The translations under genes were made by a program, and so were the position numbers. A DNA stretch of 64,000 nucleotides from assembly GCA_943735955.1 (NCBI GenBank), contig OX030956.1:11648394-11712393 (forward strand), in the 5' to 3' direction. Below the pieces are notes generated by a model. It did no database searches. It saw nothing but the letters and a program-made list of their open reading frames with translations, and had not been told where the DNA came from. Positions 12,379 to 25,329 of the stretch are shown one piece after another; positions within the stretch are counted from its first letter, which is position 1; the number at the start of each line of letters is the position of its first letter. The DNA is from Piscicola geometra. Lineage: Eukaryota > Annelida > Clitellata > Hirudinida > Piscicolidae.

Positions 12379-12521
12379 ATGTTATTTCTTGGAGACTTTG
12401 GTGGACAAACCGACGAGGAATGAGCCACTGCATCCCCAATTACTTGGCACTTCAGTTCAATTTAGTGGGCCGGAAAGGAAAAAGAGCCTTCGGCACTACA
12501 CTTTTTTCAATGTTTTATACC
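12379..12521 (+). CDS. Possible exon of an unrecognised gene
   Basis: The segment is flanked by a good acceptor (ACCTACAG) and a good donor (GTGAGT). With two leading bases it is open for 47 codons, reading through SWRLWWTNRRGMSHC, IPNYLALQFNLVGRKGKR and AFGTTLFSMFYT. The composition is richer and more protein-like than its AT-rich flanks. I do not recognise the family, and the frame does not resemble the LINEs or hATs here. A 38-codon frame at about 12700-12815 (start MADRSQKQRWKEG) could be a further exon but has no clear acceptor. Chance, or an unknown repeat, remains possible. Confidence 0.35.
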
Positions 12522-13559
12522 GTGAGTTGTTAGATAATTATGATTATATTGTTTCAATATATTCTCATCATGATTTAATATCATATGTTAAGTTTCAGTT
12601 AATTAGTTCATCAATAAATTATTCGCAACAGCTTCTGTAAAAACCAACTCATCGATACCTCAAACAAACAAAAGAGAAATCGAATTACATGTGTCCAAAT
12701 GGCCGACAGGAGCCAGAAACAGAGATGGAAAGAGGGCAAAAGAGCAAGCCAGCCAATATCGAGAAGAAATGAGCTCGAAAGTCTTGCCAACTATCAGATT
12801 AAAGAATCCGATTAATCAATTTTTTAATATTTAGACTATTTTTTAAAATATCTTTAAATTTATGTTTGGCAGACATATTTTACTTGCTTTTTTTACAATA
12901 AATAATTTTTCAAACATTCATGTGTTCGTGTTCAAAAGTTTGAGCGTATATTCTATGCAGGCAGTCCACTTAGAAAAAGCCCATATAGTCCACATGAGGC
13001 CCACTTAGAAATAGCCCACTTAAAAATAACCCATATGGGACCCGCTTATTTTGATGTATCATTTTGACATGGGTTCCATATGGGCTGAACGCTTGCGAAT
13101 GATCTCAAGAAAAAAGAAGTTTCAAACACGATAATGAATCAAAGTATGGAATTATTGGGGATCTTTTCCAAAACTCAAATGGCGTTTGGGCTGGAGGAGT
13201 ATTTTTGTGTTTTTATCAAACATCTATTCGAATTTCAGATTATTCAGACTATATTCAGATTGTCCGCGTAATCTCAAGCATTAAAAAAATCTATTCTGTA
13301 ACAATCTCTGTCTTTTTTCTTTCAACAGATCCTATTTGACTAATTTTCATATCAACGAAAGACTTTGTTGTAACATGTTTGTTACCGGTTCTAGCATAGC
13401 AGAATATTTTGCAACTTGACAGAACAACACCAAAAATGCCGCAATACAGGCGGCATCATACAACTGACTTTCTTTTCCTCTGGTATTGGTATTCTTCTCT
13501 CCAGCCAATTATTCTAAAGCAATTGCGATTTGCATAAAATTGCTTTGAAAGATATATAT
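12522..13559. other. No gene recognised
   Basis: AT-rich. Positions 12955-13090 contain a small degenerate repeat of GCCCACTTAGAAA and CCCATATGGG units, also echoed at 9034-9062. Nothing coding is supported. Confidence 0.4.
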
Positions 13560-13652
13560 ATATATTTTATTCTTATTTACTGTCTAATAAAATATTTGAA
13601 TTTGAGGAAGAGAGCTATAGAAATCTATTTGATTGATTGATTGATTGATTGA
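13560..13652 (+). repeat. L2 LINE tail with TGAT units
   Basis: GAGGAAGAGAGCTATAGAAA followed by TGAT units. It directly abuts the LINE fragment that starts at about 13653. Confidence 0.7.
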
Positions 13653-14575
13653 CACTTATCTCATTAATCCATCATCTAACACTCATACCATCCAATTAGA
13701 GCTTGACTCCCTTTCTAAGTGGGCCAAGTTCAGTAATCTTTTTCTTAAACTCAAAAAATCATTCGAACTTGTAGTCCACATTAGTCATAAACACATCACA
13801 CCTCCAGTTATACATCCATCCATTCAACGCACTAACAAACTCACTATCTTGGGTATCACATTTACCGACACTATCAACATTTCAGCACACATAGGTCATA
13901 TTATCAAAAACTGCTTTCAAACTTTTCCTGCCATCAAAACAATCCGTTCCCATGGACTCTTTGGTGGCAAACACTTTGACATCACTGAGTCCCTCATCAT
14001 CTCTCACCTCAAGTATGCAGCTCCTTCTGGGTCTGGTTTTGCTAATCAGCAACAAATCAAGCAACTTCAGTTCTTTATTAAAAAACTAATTAAACTAAAA
14101 TATCTTCCCTCTCACTACCCATCTATCACTTCTATTTTTACCCCTTTAGACACTAAACTAAAAAAAAAATCCATTAACTTTGACCACGTTCTTGACCAAA
14201 TTCTACCCTCTCTTAAAAAATCTTCACATTACTTAAGTAAGCACAATTTCGATACACCAATATATAACACGTTTGAAAGCAAAACATTCCTCCCTCGTCT
14301 TCTGAAACATCTCATTCCATAGTTTATATTTATTTTATCATTCCTGACTTTTATTACTTATTTATTAATTAATTATCATATTCACCATATCCTTGGTCGA
14401 GCTGTCTGATTTTAATCCATTATCATTTGCATTAGGATCTCATAATTATTTTTCATCTTTTAATTTAAATCTGTTTCGCTTTATCGATTTTATTTTGGTT
14501 TTTGTTCACCTTCTTTTTTGCATTTTTTGTTACATGGCTTGCGTCTGACAAGCTGTGAAGAATAAAGATTATATA
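13653..14575 (+). mobile_element. Non-LTR retrotransposon C-terminal fragment (family of the 43.9-45.5 kb LINE)
   Basis: The open frame reaches 14322 and starts inside a reverse transcriptase just after the catalytic FADD box that survives in the sister copy (DTYLI, SSNTHTIQLELDSLSKWAK). It continues with TKLTILGITFTDT-like, HGLFGGKHFDITES and LIISHLKYAAPS. The sister copy on the minus strand at 43855-45480 contains the same protein plus the upstream palm domain. The 3' untranslated part ends near 14575 with AATAAAGATTATATAAG. The insertion is 5'-truncated. Confidence 0.85.
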
Positions 14576-14589
14576 AGAAAATATAAAAT

Positions 14590-16600
14590 AATTAACTTTT
14601 TCGAGCGTCACTTGTTTTCACACTTCCCTTTTTCGCGGACATGGTGTTGTTCGTCCGTCGAGTCGACGAGGACCACTTTAAAGTCATTCGGAGGGTGTTG
14701 TGACTGGCTCTCTGTGTGTGCGCAGATGGCTGATGAGGCCGATCCTGGCACGGAAGGTTCAGGAACATGAGGGACATGGGATGAGTGCGACGTCTCCAAT
14801 AGGGGTGACAGTGCGGGCTTTACAAACTTGCCTCTTCTTTAATGCGGCGTTGATCCTGTTTGCCTCACAGGTCATGGCACTTTTGTGAATGGAAGAGCGC
14901 CAGGTGGAACGATTTGATGCAGCTTGTTGCCAAGTTTCTACGTTGATGAGAATGTAACCATCTGCGCTGAGGAGGGGATATGAGCCAGAAGACGTGGGAC
15001 CATAAACTTCTTTCAAGGCGTTATAAAATTTTTTTTAGTCCTTCTTGTCTGCATAAGCCTGGATCTCGTCGGTTTTTTTACTCAGCCAATCGTCCTGCAT
15101 CTTACGAAGATTGAACTGCACTGTTTTGCGTATGTTGATGTATGCATCTCTCCTTGTCGTGGACTTGGGGTTGGCGAGATAAGCTTGGTGGAGATGGTGT
15201 TTTTTATCTAATAGCTGCTTGATTACTTCGCAGTTCTCGTCAAACCAGTCCTTGTGCTTCTTTATCTGGGATCCCAGAGTCTCTGAAGCTGCGGTGGAAA
15301 TTAGCTCTCTAAGTGACGCCCAATCTTCCTCCACATTCTGGTTATTCGGAGAGGTGGATTCCAAACGATCTTCCAAAGCGTTCACAAAAGACTGCTTGCA
15401 GCTGGCACAACTGAGCTTGGCGATATTCAGCCGTTTGGGAACTTTTTTGCCTTGCGAGCGTCGTTTCGGCTGAATGCGGATGTTGAGCTTGGTGATAATG
15501 AGACGGTGGTCTGTCCAGCATTCAGCACCTCACACTGACTTGGTCACTCGTACATCTTGCCTGTCCTTCTTCCTCACGATGACGTAGTCGATAAGATGCC
15601 AGTGCTTTGAGCGAAGGTGCATCCATGACGTCCGATTACGAGTAGGAAGGCGGAAGATCGTGTTTGTGATCACAAGATCATGTTCAGCGCAAGTCTGGAG
15701 CGAGAGAAGGCCGTTGCTGTTGCAGTAGTCCACTCCATGATGTCCGAGGACTCCTTCCCAAGCAGCGTTGTCCTTGCCAAATCTTGCGTTGAAGTCGCCT
15801 AGCAAGACGAGTTCGTCCCCCTTTGAAACGTCGGCAATGACAGTGTGAAGTTCTTCGTAGAACCTTGTCTTTACTTCATCTGGGTTGGTCATGGTTGGGG
15901 CGTAGGCGCTGATGATGCTAAGATGCTTGCTTCCACCCATCAGTGAGAGTTTCATGGTCATGAGCCTGTCGTTCACTCCTTTGGGAAGTCCTGCCAGTTT
16001 CTCGACAAGAGTTGTCTTAACTGCAAAGCCAACACCTGCTTCACGTCGTTCTTCGCTGGGTCTGCCACTCTAGAAGAATGTGTAGCCAGAGCTTCTTTCG
16101 CAGAGCTCTCCTTCTTCCGCAAGCCTGGTCTCGCTCAAGGCTGCGATGTTGATGCCGTATCTTGTGAATTCTTGACCTATCAGGGCTGTTCTCCTCTGGG
16201 GTCTGTCCACATCGACTCTGTCCAAGAGTGTCCGAACATTCCATGTGCCCAGTTTAAAAGAAATTATTTTGATTTTTTTGTTTCTACCGCTTTTATAGGG
16301 TCCCCACCAACCGCGGTGAGCTGGCTAGGGAAGTTTGGAACAGGCAATTTTTAGGGCACCTTTTCTAGCCCCTTCCTCATGCCAGGAGGTGAGCAGTGCA
16401 TTTCTGAAAAAAGCTGCTTAGTCGCCCAGGGGGCTGCTGGATTCCACCGCTGTTCCATATTGGCGAAGAACGATCCAATGCCCTGAACCGCCTGTGTGCA
16501 GGGTCACGACTACAACTCCCAGTGTACCCACACCTGCCGCTTCGTCGCTTGCCTGTCGCCATAGAACTTGTCGAATGAGGTGAATGAATGACTAAAAGTG
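14590..16600 (-). mobile_element. Non-LTR retrotransposon with internal deletion of reverse transcriptase
   Basis: Reading the minus strand from 16260: TWNVRTLLDR and ALSETRLAEEGE mark the N-terminal endonuclease (APE type), followed by the open frame 15976-15530 with LLGDFNARFG, TSWMHLRSKHWHLIDYVIVR, then 15385-15035 with KDWFDENC and DDWLSKKTDEIQAYADKKD. The frame then reaches ALKEVYGPTSSGSYPLLSADG (about 15010-14950) and jumps directly to the C-terminal part, TWRSSIHKSAMTCEANR and a C2H2-like CPSC motif (14940-14740). The reverse transcriptase that should lie between is absent. GC content is higher than the host DNA. Several stops interrupt it, so it cannot move by itself. Confidence 0.85.
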
Positions 16601-16808
16601 ACTTGCGCGATGAATTGGATTAGAGTGAGAAAGAGTTGCGCAGTTCGTCGATCTCACTCTCTCGCCCGAGACCATCCAGTAGCAGGACAGAGTCGAGAAG
16701 GCTGGAGATGGAAACGGGTGCAGTGGATGGCCATGATGTTCTTCGTGTCTCGTCATGCTTTTAGCGTTCCACAAAGCTTTGCTGAGAATCGCCTTCTTGA
16801 CCGTTGAC

Positions 16809-17932
<1,124 letters not shown>

Positions 17933-17933
<1 letters not shown>

Positions 17934-19265
17934 CTAATAATTTTTATAGCGCCCTTTGCTAAGCGAACAAAAGCGCTCAGCTATCACGTCCCAAACAAGT
18001 ACGTCTTCATGCCTCGACGGAAAGTTATGAGTGACTTAGTTGAAGTTAAAGAAGAAGGTAAAGAATTCCATAAAAGAGGACCACAGTAAGAAAAAGAACG
18101 TTTAGCAAAAGAGTGTTTAACTGGAAAACGAAAAGAACGATTAAAGGTGGATGATCTTAGACCAGATTTAGGGGGTTGTTTAATTAGATTTTTAAGATAG
18201 ATTGGAGCGTTACAGTTATGAATTTTAAACATATTTAAACATATTTTAAAAGTCACTCTAGATCTCAAAGGTAACCAATGTAACAAACGAAGATAAGGAG
18301 AAATGTGAGAAAACTTAGGAGCACGAGCTACAAGACGAGCAGCACAATTAAAGGTTTTATTTAGAGGAGCTAAAGTAGTATCAGGGAGACCATAGTAAAG
18401 AGAGTTGCAATAATCAATCCTGGAGAGAACTAGAGAAGATACAAGAAGTTGCAAGGTAGGATCATCGAGAAAAGGAAGAAGCTGTTTAATACGACGAATG
18501 TGTAAGTAACAAGATTTAGAGACAGATAGAATTTTAGGAGCTAAAGACAAGTTAGAATCAAAAATAAAACCAAGGCTGCGAATGGAAGAGGAAGGGTTTA
18601 GAGAGAGTAAAGAGGGAGGAGGCAAAACTAAAGAAGGAAGAGATAGTAAAGACTTTGATTTTTTATTGAAATATATGAGTTCAAATTTGTCTAGATTAAG
18701 TTTGAGAAACATAGAAGAAGCCCAAAAGATTATAGATTGAAGACAGAGAGTTATTTTATTAACAGTAAGGTCAAGAGAAGAGTCAGTGAAAGATGTATAA
18801 ATATAGGAGTCGTCAGCATAAATTTGACTGTTTAAAGAAGATGAAGAAATAATATTAGGTAGTTCCGAGGTATAAAGAATAAAAAGTAAGGGACCAAGGA
18901 TTGAGCCCTGTGGAACACCATAAGATAAAGAAAAAGAAGAAGAACGAGAAGATTCAATTGATACATAGGAAGTTCGCTCAGAAAGGTAGGATTTAAGCCA
19001 GATAAGAGAGGAACCAGAAATATTATAGGAAGAATCTGAAACATTTAATAAAAGAGTATGGTCGACAGTATCAAAAGCAGCTGGAAAGTCAAGGCATAAA
19101 AGAAGAGAAGAGGCATTAGAATCAGAAGTTAAAATAAGGTCATTATAGAGTTTAAGTAAAGCAGTTTCAGTGGAGTGGCCAATTCCGAAACCAGATTGAG
19201 AGGAAGGAAGAAGTGAGTTTTTTTCTAGATAAAAGATTAATTGTTGAGAAATAACTTTTAATCTA
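17933..19265 (-). mobile_element. CR1/L2-like LINE, reverse transcriptase and 3' end
   Basis: A long open minus-strand frame (17984 to about 19262) carries reverse transcriptase motifs in order: SGFGIGHSTETALLKL, LLLCLDFPAAFDTVDH (one substitution in the usual D-x-S-A-A-F-D-T-V-D-H), GVPQGSILGPLLFILY, the catalytic YADD, LGFIFDSNLSL, SRIDYCNSLYYGLPDT, and the end motif GPLLWNSLPSSL. It is 5'-truncated near 19262, losing the endonuclease. The 3' untranslated block with AAAGGGCGCTATAAAAATT precedes the TTGA tail. The frame is remarkably intact for over 420 codons, implying a recent insertion. Fragments of the same family lie at 8612-8935, 26270-26790 and 50352-50511. Confidence 0.92.
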
Positions 19266-20059
19266 GTGGTTCTTCCGCTCTGTCCGCCGATTCCAGTCTT
19301 CATGTGCATAGGTAGACATTCCTAGACCACTGCGCACGCTACAGTTCCAATCTTCGTTCCAAGCCCTGGAACAGGGAGTCAAGTTAGTTATAGCGCCAAC
19401 AACCCGCTTTCGCCCCTTCAGCATTCAGCATTATCCATGGAGTGCCACGAGGAGGCATGCTGTTGGACTTTGGAACAGAGCCTGCAACGCAGGTCGACCT
19501 TTTCTCAGTTTTTTTTTGGGGAACCCCCAGACCAGGAGGAAACCCACTGAGAGTCTTGCTCCACTTGCTCCACCGCGGACATGGTAGAACATCCTTCAAA
19601 GCCAGGGCGGTGATCTGCAGAAAATCATGGGGGGTCCTCTCTAGGGTTGGAATCAATGAACCGGTGTCGACCAATAGTGCAAATTATTTTTGTATCAACT
19701 ATTAATATTTGTATCACCAAACATTTTAACAAAAGTTTGATACTCAATAAAAATACTTTTCTATTGCCACTATGAGTGATTTGAAAAAAAACAATAGCGA
19801 TTTCAGTACCTTCTATTATTTGTCATATAAATTCAATTACGACTAGCCATCAACCCATTAAATAAATTTTATAACATCTTGTTTTCCATTAATTTGTGAG
19901 TCAAATGGTTTAAAAAAATTGAAAATAGATTTAAATTCGCTAAAGTTATAAACAAATATACATTGTAATTTTTTTTTTGCCCACAGTGTATATTTAGATA
20001 ACATAAAATACCCTCTCTGCCTGTCCTCCTGCCCTCTCCCCACGTTTCACAAACTCCGA
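19266..20059. other. GC-richer unassigned block, then AT-rich DNA
   Basis: Positions 19266-19690 are clearly richer in GC than the surroundings. A 96-codon minus-strand frame (19384-19674) reads SMPPRGTPWIMLNAEGAK, which looks like repetitive-element protein, but I cannot name the family. From 19700 on it is AT-rich with nothing seen. Confidence 0.35.
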
Positions 20060-21265
20060 TTTCCAAAAAGATCCCTTCAAATGTCTAACCGACTAGCAAA
20101 TTCTTCTGCTAGCCTTTTTAAATCCAGACTGTCAAGTATATCCTGATGTGCATGACAAACGGCCATTAAATTCAAGCGAGGCTGTGTCATAGGTGCACGC
20201 AACCAAGTCTTAAGACGCCGCAAAGCACTAAAAGATTTTTCTGCAGTACATGACGTTATTGGACACACAAGCATCAACCTGATCAATATTTCAACCTAAG
20301 GAAACAGATGTCTGACTTCCGTGATCATAGCTTGCATTATTTTTTTCGTTTGTGCTAAAGTTCATTCTGGTCTTTAAACATAGTTAACTGTGAACAAAGA
20401 CCAGTTTCATTTAACTCACGATACTGCTTGCAAATATCATGGTTCACTTCACCAGTTAGCAACATTGTCTCCAGCTGCAAGTATGAACGCAAACCAGGAG
20501 AATCTCGATTGAACCTTTATGTGAGTTGCATGATTGCAATGTCTATGACAGCGTAATATGCTGCTCGATAATGTTCCTCTGGTGTTGTTGTTACATAAGC
20601 TGGGCCCAGCCCACAATACTTTTGTGGCGGCTTTCACACCCGAGGTACAGCAATCGGCTCGAGATCATATGCCAAAACCACTGTTGACATCTCTGAAAAT
20701 GGCGTTAAACTGTTCATCTGATCGTAGGCGACGCAGTTCTTGCACAACTGAATCAGTCGCTTCAACCATTTCACTGACCTTGGCACATGCTGATTGCAAC
20801 GACTTGTTTAACTGTTCCAGAAGTGAAAACACCAAAATAACCACCTTGACAACCAGTGCAGTAGTTTTCTGTTAAAAAAAGGTTTCAAGCCTTTACAGCT
20901 GTTTCATCAGCAGTACCAATGGAAGCAAATGATTCCAAGCTAACAAGTACCACTTCATAATGTTCAAGCACAGAAGACACTGTAGATACTCTGGTCAGCC
21001 ATCTTGTAGGACAAAGAAGTTTTATACTATGCTTTTTATTCAGTGGCTCATCAGGAAAGTCAATTATAAGAGACATTAAAGCAACACTAAACTGCTTCTT
21101 GACCTTCAACCACAACACCATGATTCGGCATTAACAGTGCACACTATGTTTCTAACGATAGAATGAGCTAAAAGCATCATCATTTCATTTTGGCAGTCAT
21201 GTGATATGAAACTTGTAGTTTGATTTAACCAACACTTTAGTTAATGTTCGAAGCCTTTTGAAATT
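20060..21265 (-). pseudogene. hAT transposase remnant
   Basis: The minus-strand frame 20286-20077 is a hAT C-terminal dimerisation domain: CPITSCTAEKSFSALRRLKT, WLRAPMTQPRLNLMAVCHAH. Upstream on the same strand, 21121-20885 has LLCPTRWLTRVSTVSSVLEHY, a typical central hAT block. Between them the frame is broken repeatedly. The layout resembles hATs related to the 52-kDa-repressor/ZMYM1-like proteins. It is inactive. Terminal inverted repeats were not found. Confidence 0.8.
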
Positions 21266-21269
21266 CATT

Positions 21270-22185
21270 AACTTTGGTTCATCTAAAAAATTGAAAGGGT
21301 CGTTATTAGGGTGGACCTCAGAACCCCCCTATGAACATCGCCCATGCAAAATAAGTAACACAATATGAATGATTTTTCAAATTAAAATGTTAATCTGTTT
21401 GCTTGCAAAAAGTGAACCGATATTTTCTGAAAAGCATTCTGAATGTCTGCTTGCGAAATTTTAAAAATCATTAATTTCTTTTTTTTATCAATAAAATTCA
21501 TTAATTTTAATCCATAAATATAAAAAGAAGAGAAGGTGGAAGAGTATTTGAGTAAGAAAATAATAGTTTTGCTTCAGGCAGCTATTACTATAACTACGCC
21601 TACCCAAAATATATTACTGAATAAAAATTCAGTTTCATGCTATGGTTGACGATTATGCTTGTATTAAGATAGGAGTTGAGAAATTATTGTATTTGAAAAA
21701 CTGAGGGGTGTCTATGTTAAGATGAACCCCAGGACCCCCCTAGCATCGCTGCCCATACATACTCACAATGTATTACTGTATTAGCATTTTTTATCCCATG
21801 GTTGACGATTAGGCTCGTATCAAAATTAGAGTTGAGAAATGTGTATTTTTAGAAGAGTGAGGGGATCCTTGTAAAGGTGGACCCCAGGACCCCCTCAGGA
21901 TTCCCGCCTACGCCATAGTGATAAAAAAAAGTATGTGAAGAAGTATTTAAGCGAGCAAAGAATATTTTTGTTTTAGACATCTATCACTATAACTATACAT
22001 AATCACAATGTATTACTATATAAACATTTACTTTTATACAATGGTCATATCCAAATAGAAATTTTTGAATAAAAAAATTGAAAAAAAGTGGGAGGTTCCT
22101 ATTAAGGTGGACCCCCCTACTAAAAAAAGTCTTGACCCCAGGACCCCCTTCCCCCCAGGATCGCCGCCCATGACTTCAACACAAT
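21270..22185 (+). repeat. GGACCCC-rich dispersed repeat, four degenerate tandem units
   Basis: Units of roughly 200-250 bp each contain a stretch like GTGGACCCCAGGACCCCC followed by ATCGCCGCCCATG-like sequence (about 21310, 21725, 21870, 22105). Related copies lie at 49920-50352 and, inverted, at 63897-64000. No coding potential. Confidence 0.75.
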
Positions 22186-22199
22186 TTACCATCTCATAT

Positions 22200-22690
22200 A
22201 ATTAAGTTACTCTATTCTACTTTAATTCTACCTTACTTGACCTATTGTCTTCCTATATCGGGGCTTGCTTGCAAAACTCATTTACATCCTTAAAATGTTA
22301 TACAAAATAATTTTCTTAGAGTCCTGTTTAAATTACACTCTCATGACCACATATCCCATCTGTATCTTCCAGCTCAAATTTTAACAATCAATCAGTTAGA
22401 CATCTTTAAAACATATAATCTTTTTCATAAACTTATAAAAAAATACATCCTCCTATTTTACACATTTAATACATTCCTTCACATCCAACTGCACACGAAC
22501 ATTGAGATTTAAGTCTGACTATTACTTTCAAACACCAAGTACTAACTTCTATCTAAATAGTCCAATCAATGCAGGGCTCCAACTCTGGAACAGATTACCA
22601 TTGAACTTAAAGAATATACACCAAACCCTTAGTTTTAAGAAAATAATTAAAACATTTAAAATTTCCAACAATATTGAACGAACACTTTAA
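22200..22690 (+). mobile_element. LINE C-terminal fragment
   Basis: The plus-strand frame ending at 22690 contains INAGLQLWNRLPLNLKNI followed by FKKIIKTFK, the end motif of CR1-like LINE proteins (compare WNSLP at 11.1 kb and 18.0 kb). Upstream to about 22200 there are broken frames of the same type. Confidence 0.65.
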
Positions 22691-23298
22691 CTCAATTTAG
22701 TTGAGTTTAACTTTATTTTTTATTATTAAATCATTGAAAACATTTATCATTATTAACAATTATTTCAATTCTCAAATTTAGTTAAGAAGTTCATGTTTCT
22801 TTTTATTTAGAAGGAGGTCCTACAAGCAATTATTTGCTTCTGATTTATTTGCTTGCAAATAAAGGATTCTTAGAGAGAGTTCTATTAAAAAATCTCTTGA
22901 ATGCATAATTAAATAGAAAATATAAAGAAAAAAGAATTAAAATAAAAAACTTCATACTCAACTCATAAAAAGCGTCAAGCCGTACAGTAATATAAAGTTC
23001 AAAACGGTAACAAACCAAGCGCCATTCTTCATCCTTCCTACCTGCACCCAATCAGTATTTAACCACCTACTTCGCACTCAATAAACACTAAACTACCCTT
23101 CCTGTAACGAATCTACCACTTTTCGGCACTGTATTATCTAAAAAAACGCATTACGTTTATTTACTAGTTTCAAATTGTTATAATATACTATTTTTTTGTC
23201 ATTTAAACTAAAGGTCACCTAGCTTTCAAGAATGTCAATACTAAAAATAAAAAGTGTTTCATGGCCAGGCGCCAAAAGAATCCATTGAAGCTCTCAAT
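22691..23298. other. AT-rich DNA downstream of paralogue B
   Basis: Positions 23035-23130 contain degenerate CTGCAC-CAATCA-CCAC units like those at 25435-25640. From about 23175 the sequence matches the DNA downstream of paralogue A (from about 5748), marking the edge of the duplicated segment. Confidence 0.5.
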
Positions 23299-25217
23299 CT
23301 ACTTCATAAACTCCTGTAAAAACATTTGATAAAAATTAAAAACTAACTCATTGGTATGTCAACGTTTAAAATGTTCAGAGTAAATACATTTACTACTTTT
23401 ATATGAATGACTTGCAAAAAAAGCTTTGAGATTTCCGTTAAAATAAAATGGAGGTTCGTTGAAAAGATAAATGCTTTACCTTGATAGCATACGTGAGCAG
23501 CACGCCGCATCCTATAAAGGAGAAAGCCATCATGGTTGGCAAGCGGATTGTCTGATGAGAATTAATAAAGATTTGGAAGAAGGCTGTTGTGGAAATAGAA
23601 TTCACTTGAAATTGTATTTTGAAAATACATTTAGATCTTACTGAAAAAATTACAACAACTTTGAGACTCACTTCACATAGCGGTCTGAATCTGATGAGGT
23701 CAACCATGGTGATGAGGATGAGGATGACCAGACATGCGACGACTACCATTGCCGAGATCAGAACGCACTTGCTCTGTCAAGGGGTGGTTGGTTGCATCGA
23801 ATATGTGACACATAATAAACACTGTTGTGATCTGGGATTGCATAAATCTAGATTTGGTTTTATGGTCTGATCAAAGAGATTTTTTTGGCAAAATATGATT
23901 TGAGTGACTTCTGCTCCAAATTTTTGCAAAATATTTGATTTATAGAGATCAGTATTAGAAATTTAGAAAAGAATTTGATTTGAAAAGATTTTTAGTTAAC
24001 TTCACAAATTTATAAGGCAAGCTGATATATAATTTTTTTATTTCAGAAAATCTTTTAAATTATTGAATCTTTAAATAATAATTATAAATATTCATCAATG
24101 AAGACACATGAAACTTACAAAGATACGATTGTCTACCTCCTCCTCAAAGATCAACATTATGCCAACAATGAACAACTGGAAAATTGTGAAATTTTTTTAT
24201 ACTAAGTTCAGGATTTTATATCGAGTCACTCTAAATATTCTAATTCTTCGAAAATAAATTTACAGGTTTTATTTGTAGAAAGAAGCGTAATGGAACAATA
24301 GCATCAAAGTGTCCAAAGCCCTTTTAGATTTAGATTTTTTAAAATAAATAAATAAAGATTTTTCCAATAGTATAGAAAAGACTGAAAAAATTTGAGAGTG
24401 GCGAAAGGTTCAAGAAATAACGTAATTTAATATATTTTCAATTGGTTTTTGAACTCAATGTTACTTACCAAAAGTGCGACCCAGAAGCCTACGCCAGACT
24501 GGTAAGTGAGTAGTTCCATAGGCCAATAGTAGCACTTGAAGTTTTCTGGGATATATGGAAGTTCAAAAACATCTGCGGAAAATTAGGTATTTGTTGAAAT
24601 TCAATATAATCCTATAATTAAAAAAGAAAGTTTTAAATTTTCGTCGTGAAGCGGCAAAAGAGGCTTCCAGACCACACATATGCGCTCGACGATGATGATG
24701 TAAAAATGGGAAAACAATAAAGGTTTTTTTAAATAATATAAATTGTTATTATTTTATAAAGAATAATAATAATAATACATTTTAAACAACAATATATATA
24801 TTTTAATTAATTAAGTTTAATATAATACTATTAATGAAGAAATCGTTTTACCTTTCCTTTCATCTGGAGTCAGCTTGGTTTCTGATAGGATGAATTTGTG
24901 TGCATATTGAAGCCAGCATCAATGCAATAGTTTATTTAAACACAGCATCAAACCAAAAACAATTCTTCTTCGTTTAAAACATCCACTAAAACATTTCTCA
25001 ATGTAAAGGAAAATGCTCAAACGTTTGGTGCCGAACCACTCGGTGTGGTGAGAGAAGTGAAACATCAGGATTACATAGCCAATAAGCATTAGTAAAATTC
25101 CTGAGCACATCTTCGGCAGTCTGTCCTGCAGGGAAGAAGTGAGAAGCAGTTCTAATTCAAGTGGCAAAAATAATTAATTCTGAGCCTTGAACAAATTGAG
25201 AAATAATTGCGTACCAT
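23299..25217 (-). CDS. Four-membrane-span protein, paralogue B (161 aa, 8 exons)
   Basis: Exons on the minus strand: 25215-25217 (ATG alone), 25023-25125, 24852-24881, 24469-24572, 24119-24175, 23672-23773, 23480-23551, 23299-23313. The exon layout, phases and most intron sequence match paralogue A (5877-7841). Spans 2 to 4 are almost identical (VGFWVALLLFIVGIML, VVACLVILILITMV, MMAFSFIGCGVLL), and so is the C-terminal EFMK. Differences cluster in span 1 (ILLMLIGYVILMF against LALIIISVAILMF) and in the first extracellular loop, where exon 3 and the first half of exon 4 read TKLTPDERK, FELPYIPENFKCYY instead of TNLDPEMRN, YIKMARKKVPHEHICFN. Exon 4 is two codons shorter. No stop or frameshift is seen. 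Function unknown. Confidence 0.75.
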
Positions 25218-25329
25218 CTCGCCTGGGTTTTTAGTATGGTGAGTTGAAATGTTTTTTTAAAAACAAGTTTTCTATTTTCTTAAGTATTACGATATTGACG
25301 TCATGTTGAAAAAGATTATTTTAAAAAAG

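Noticed and set aside
18832..19044. 70-codon minus-strand frame inside the L2 LINE
   Set aside because: Shadow frame of the reverse transcriptase on the same strand.
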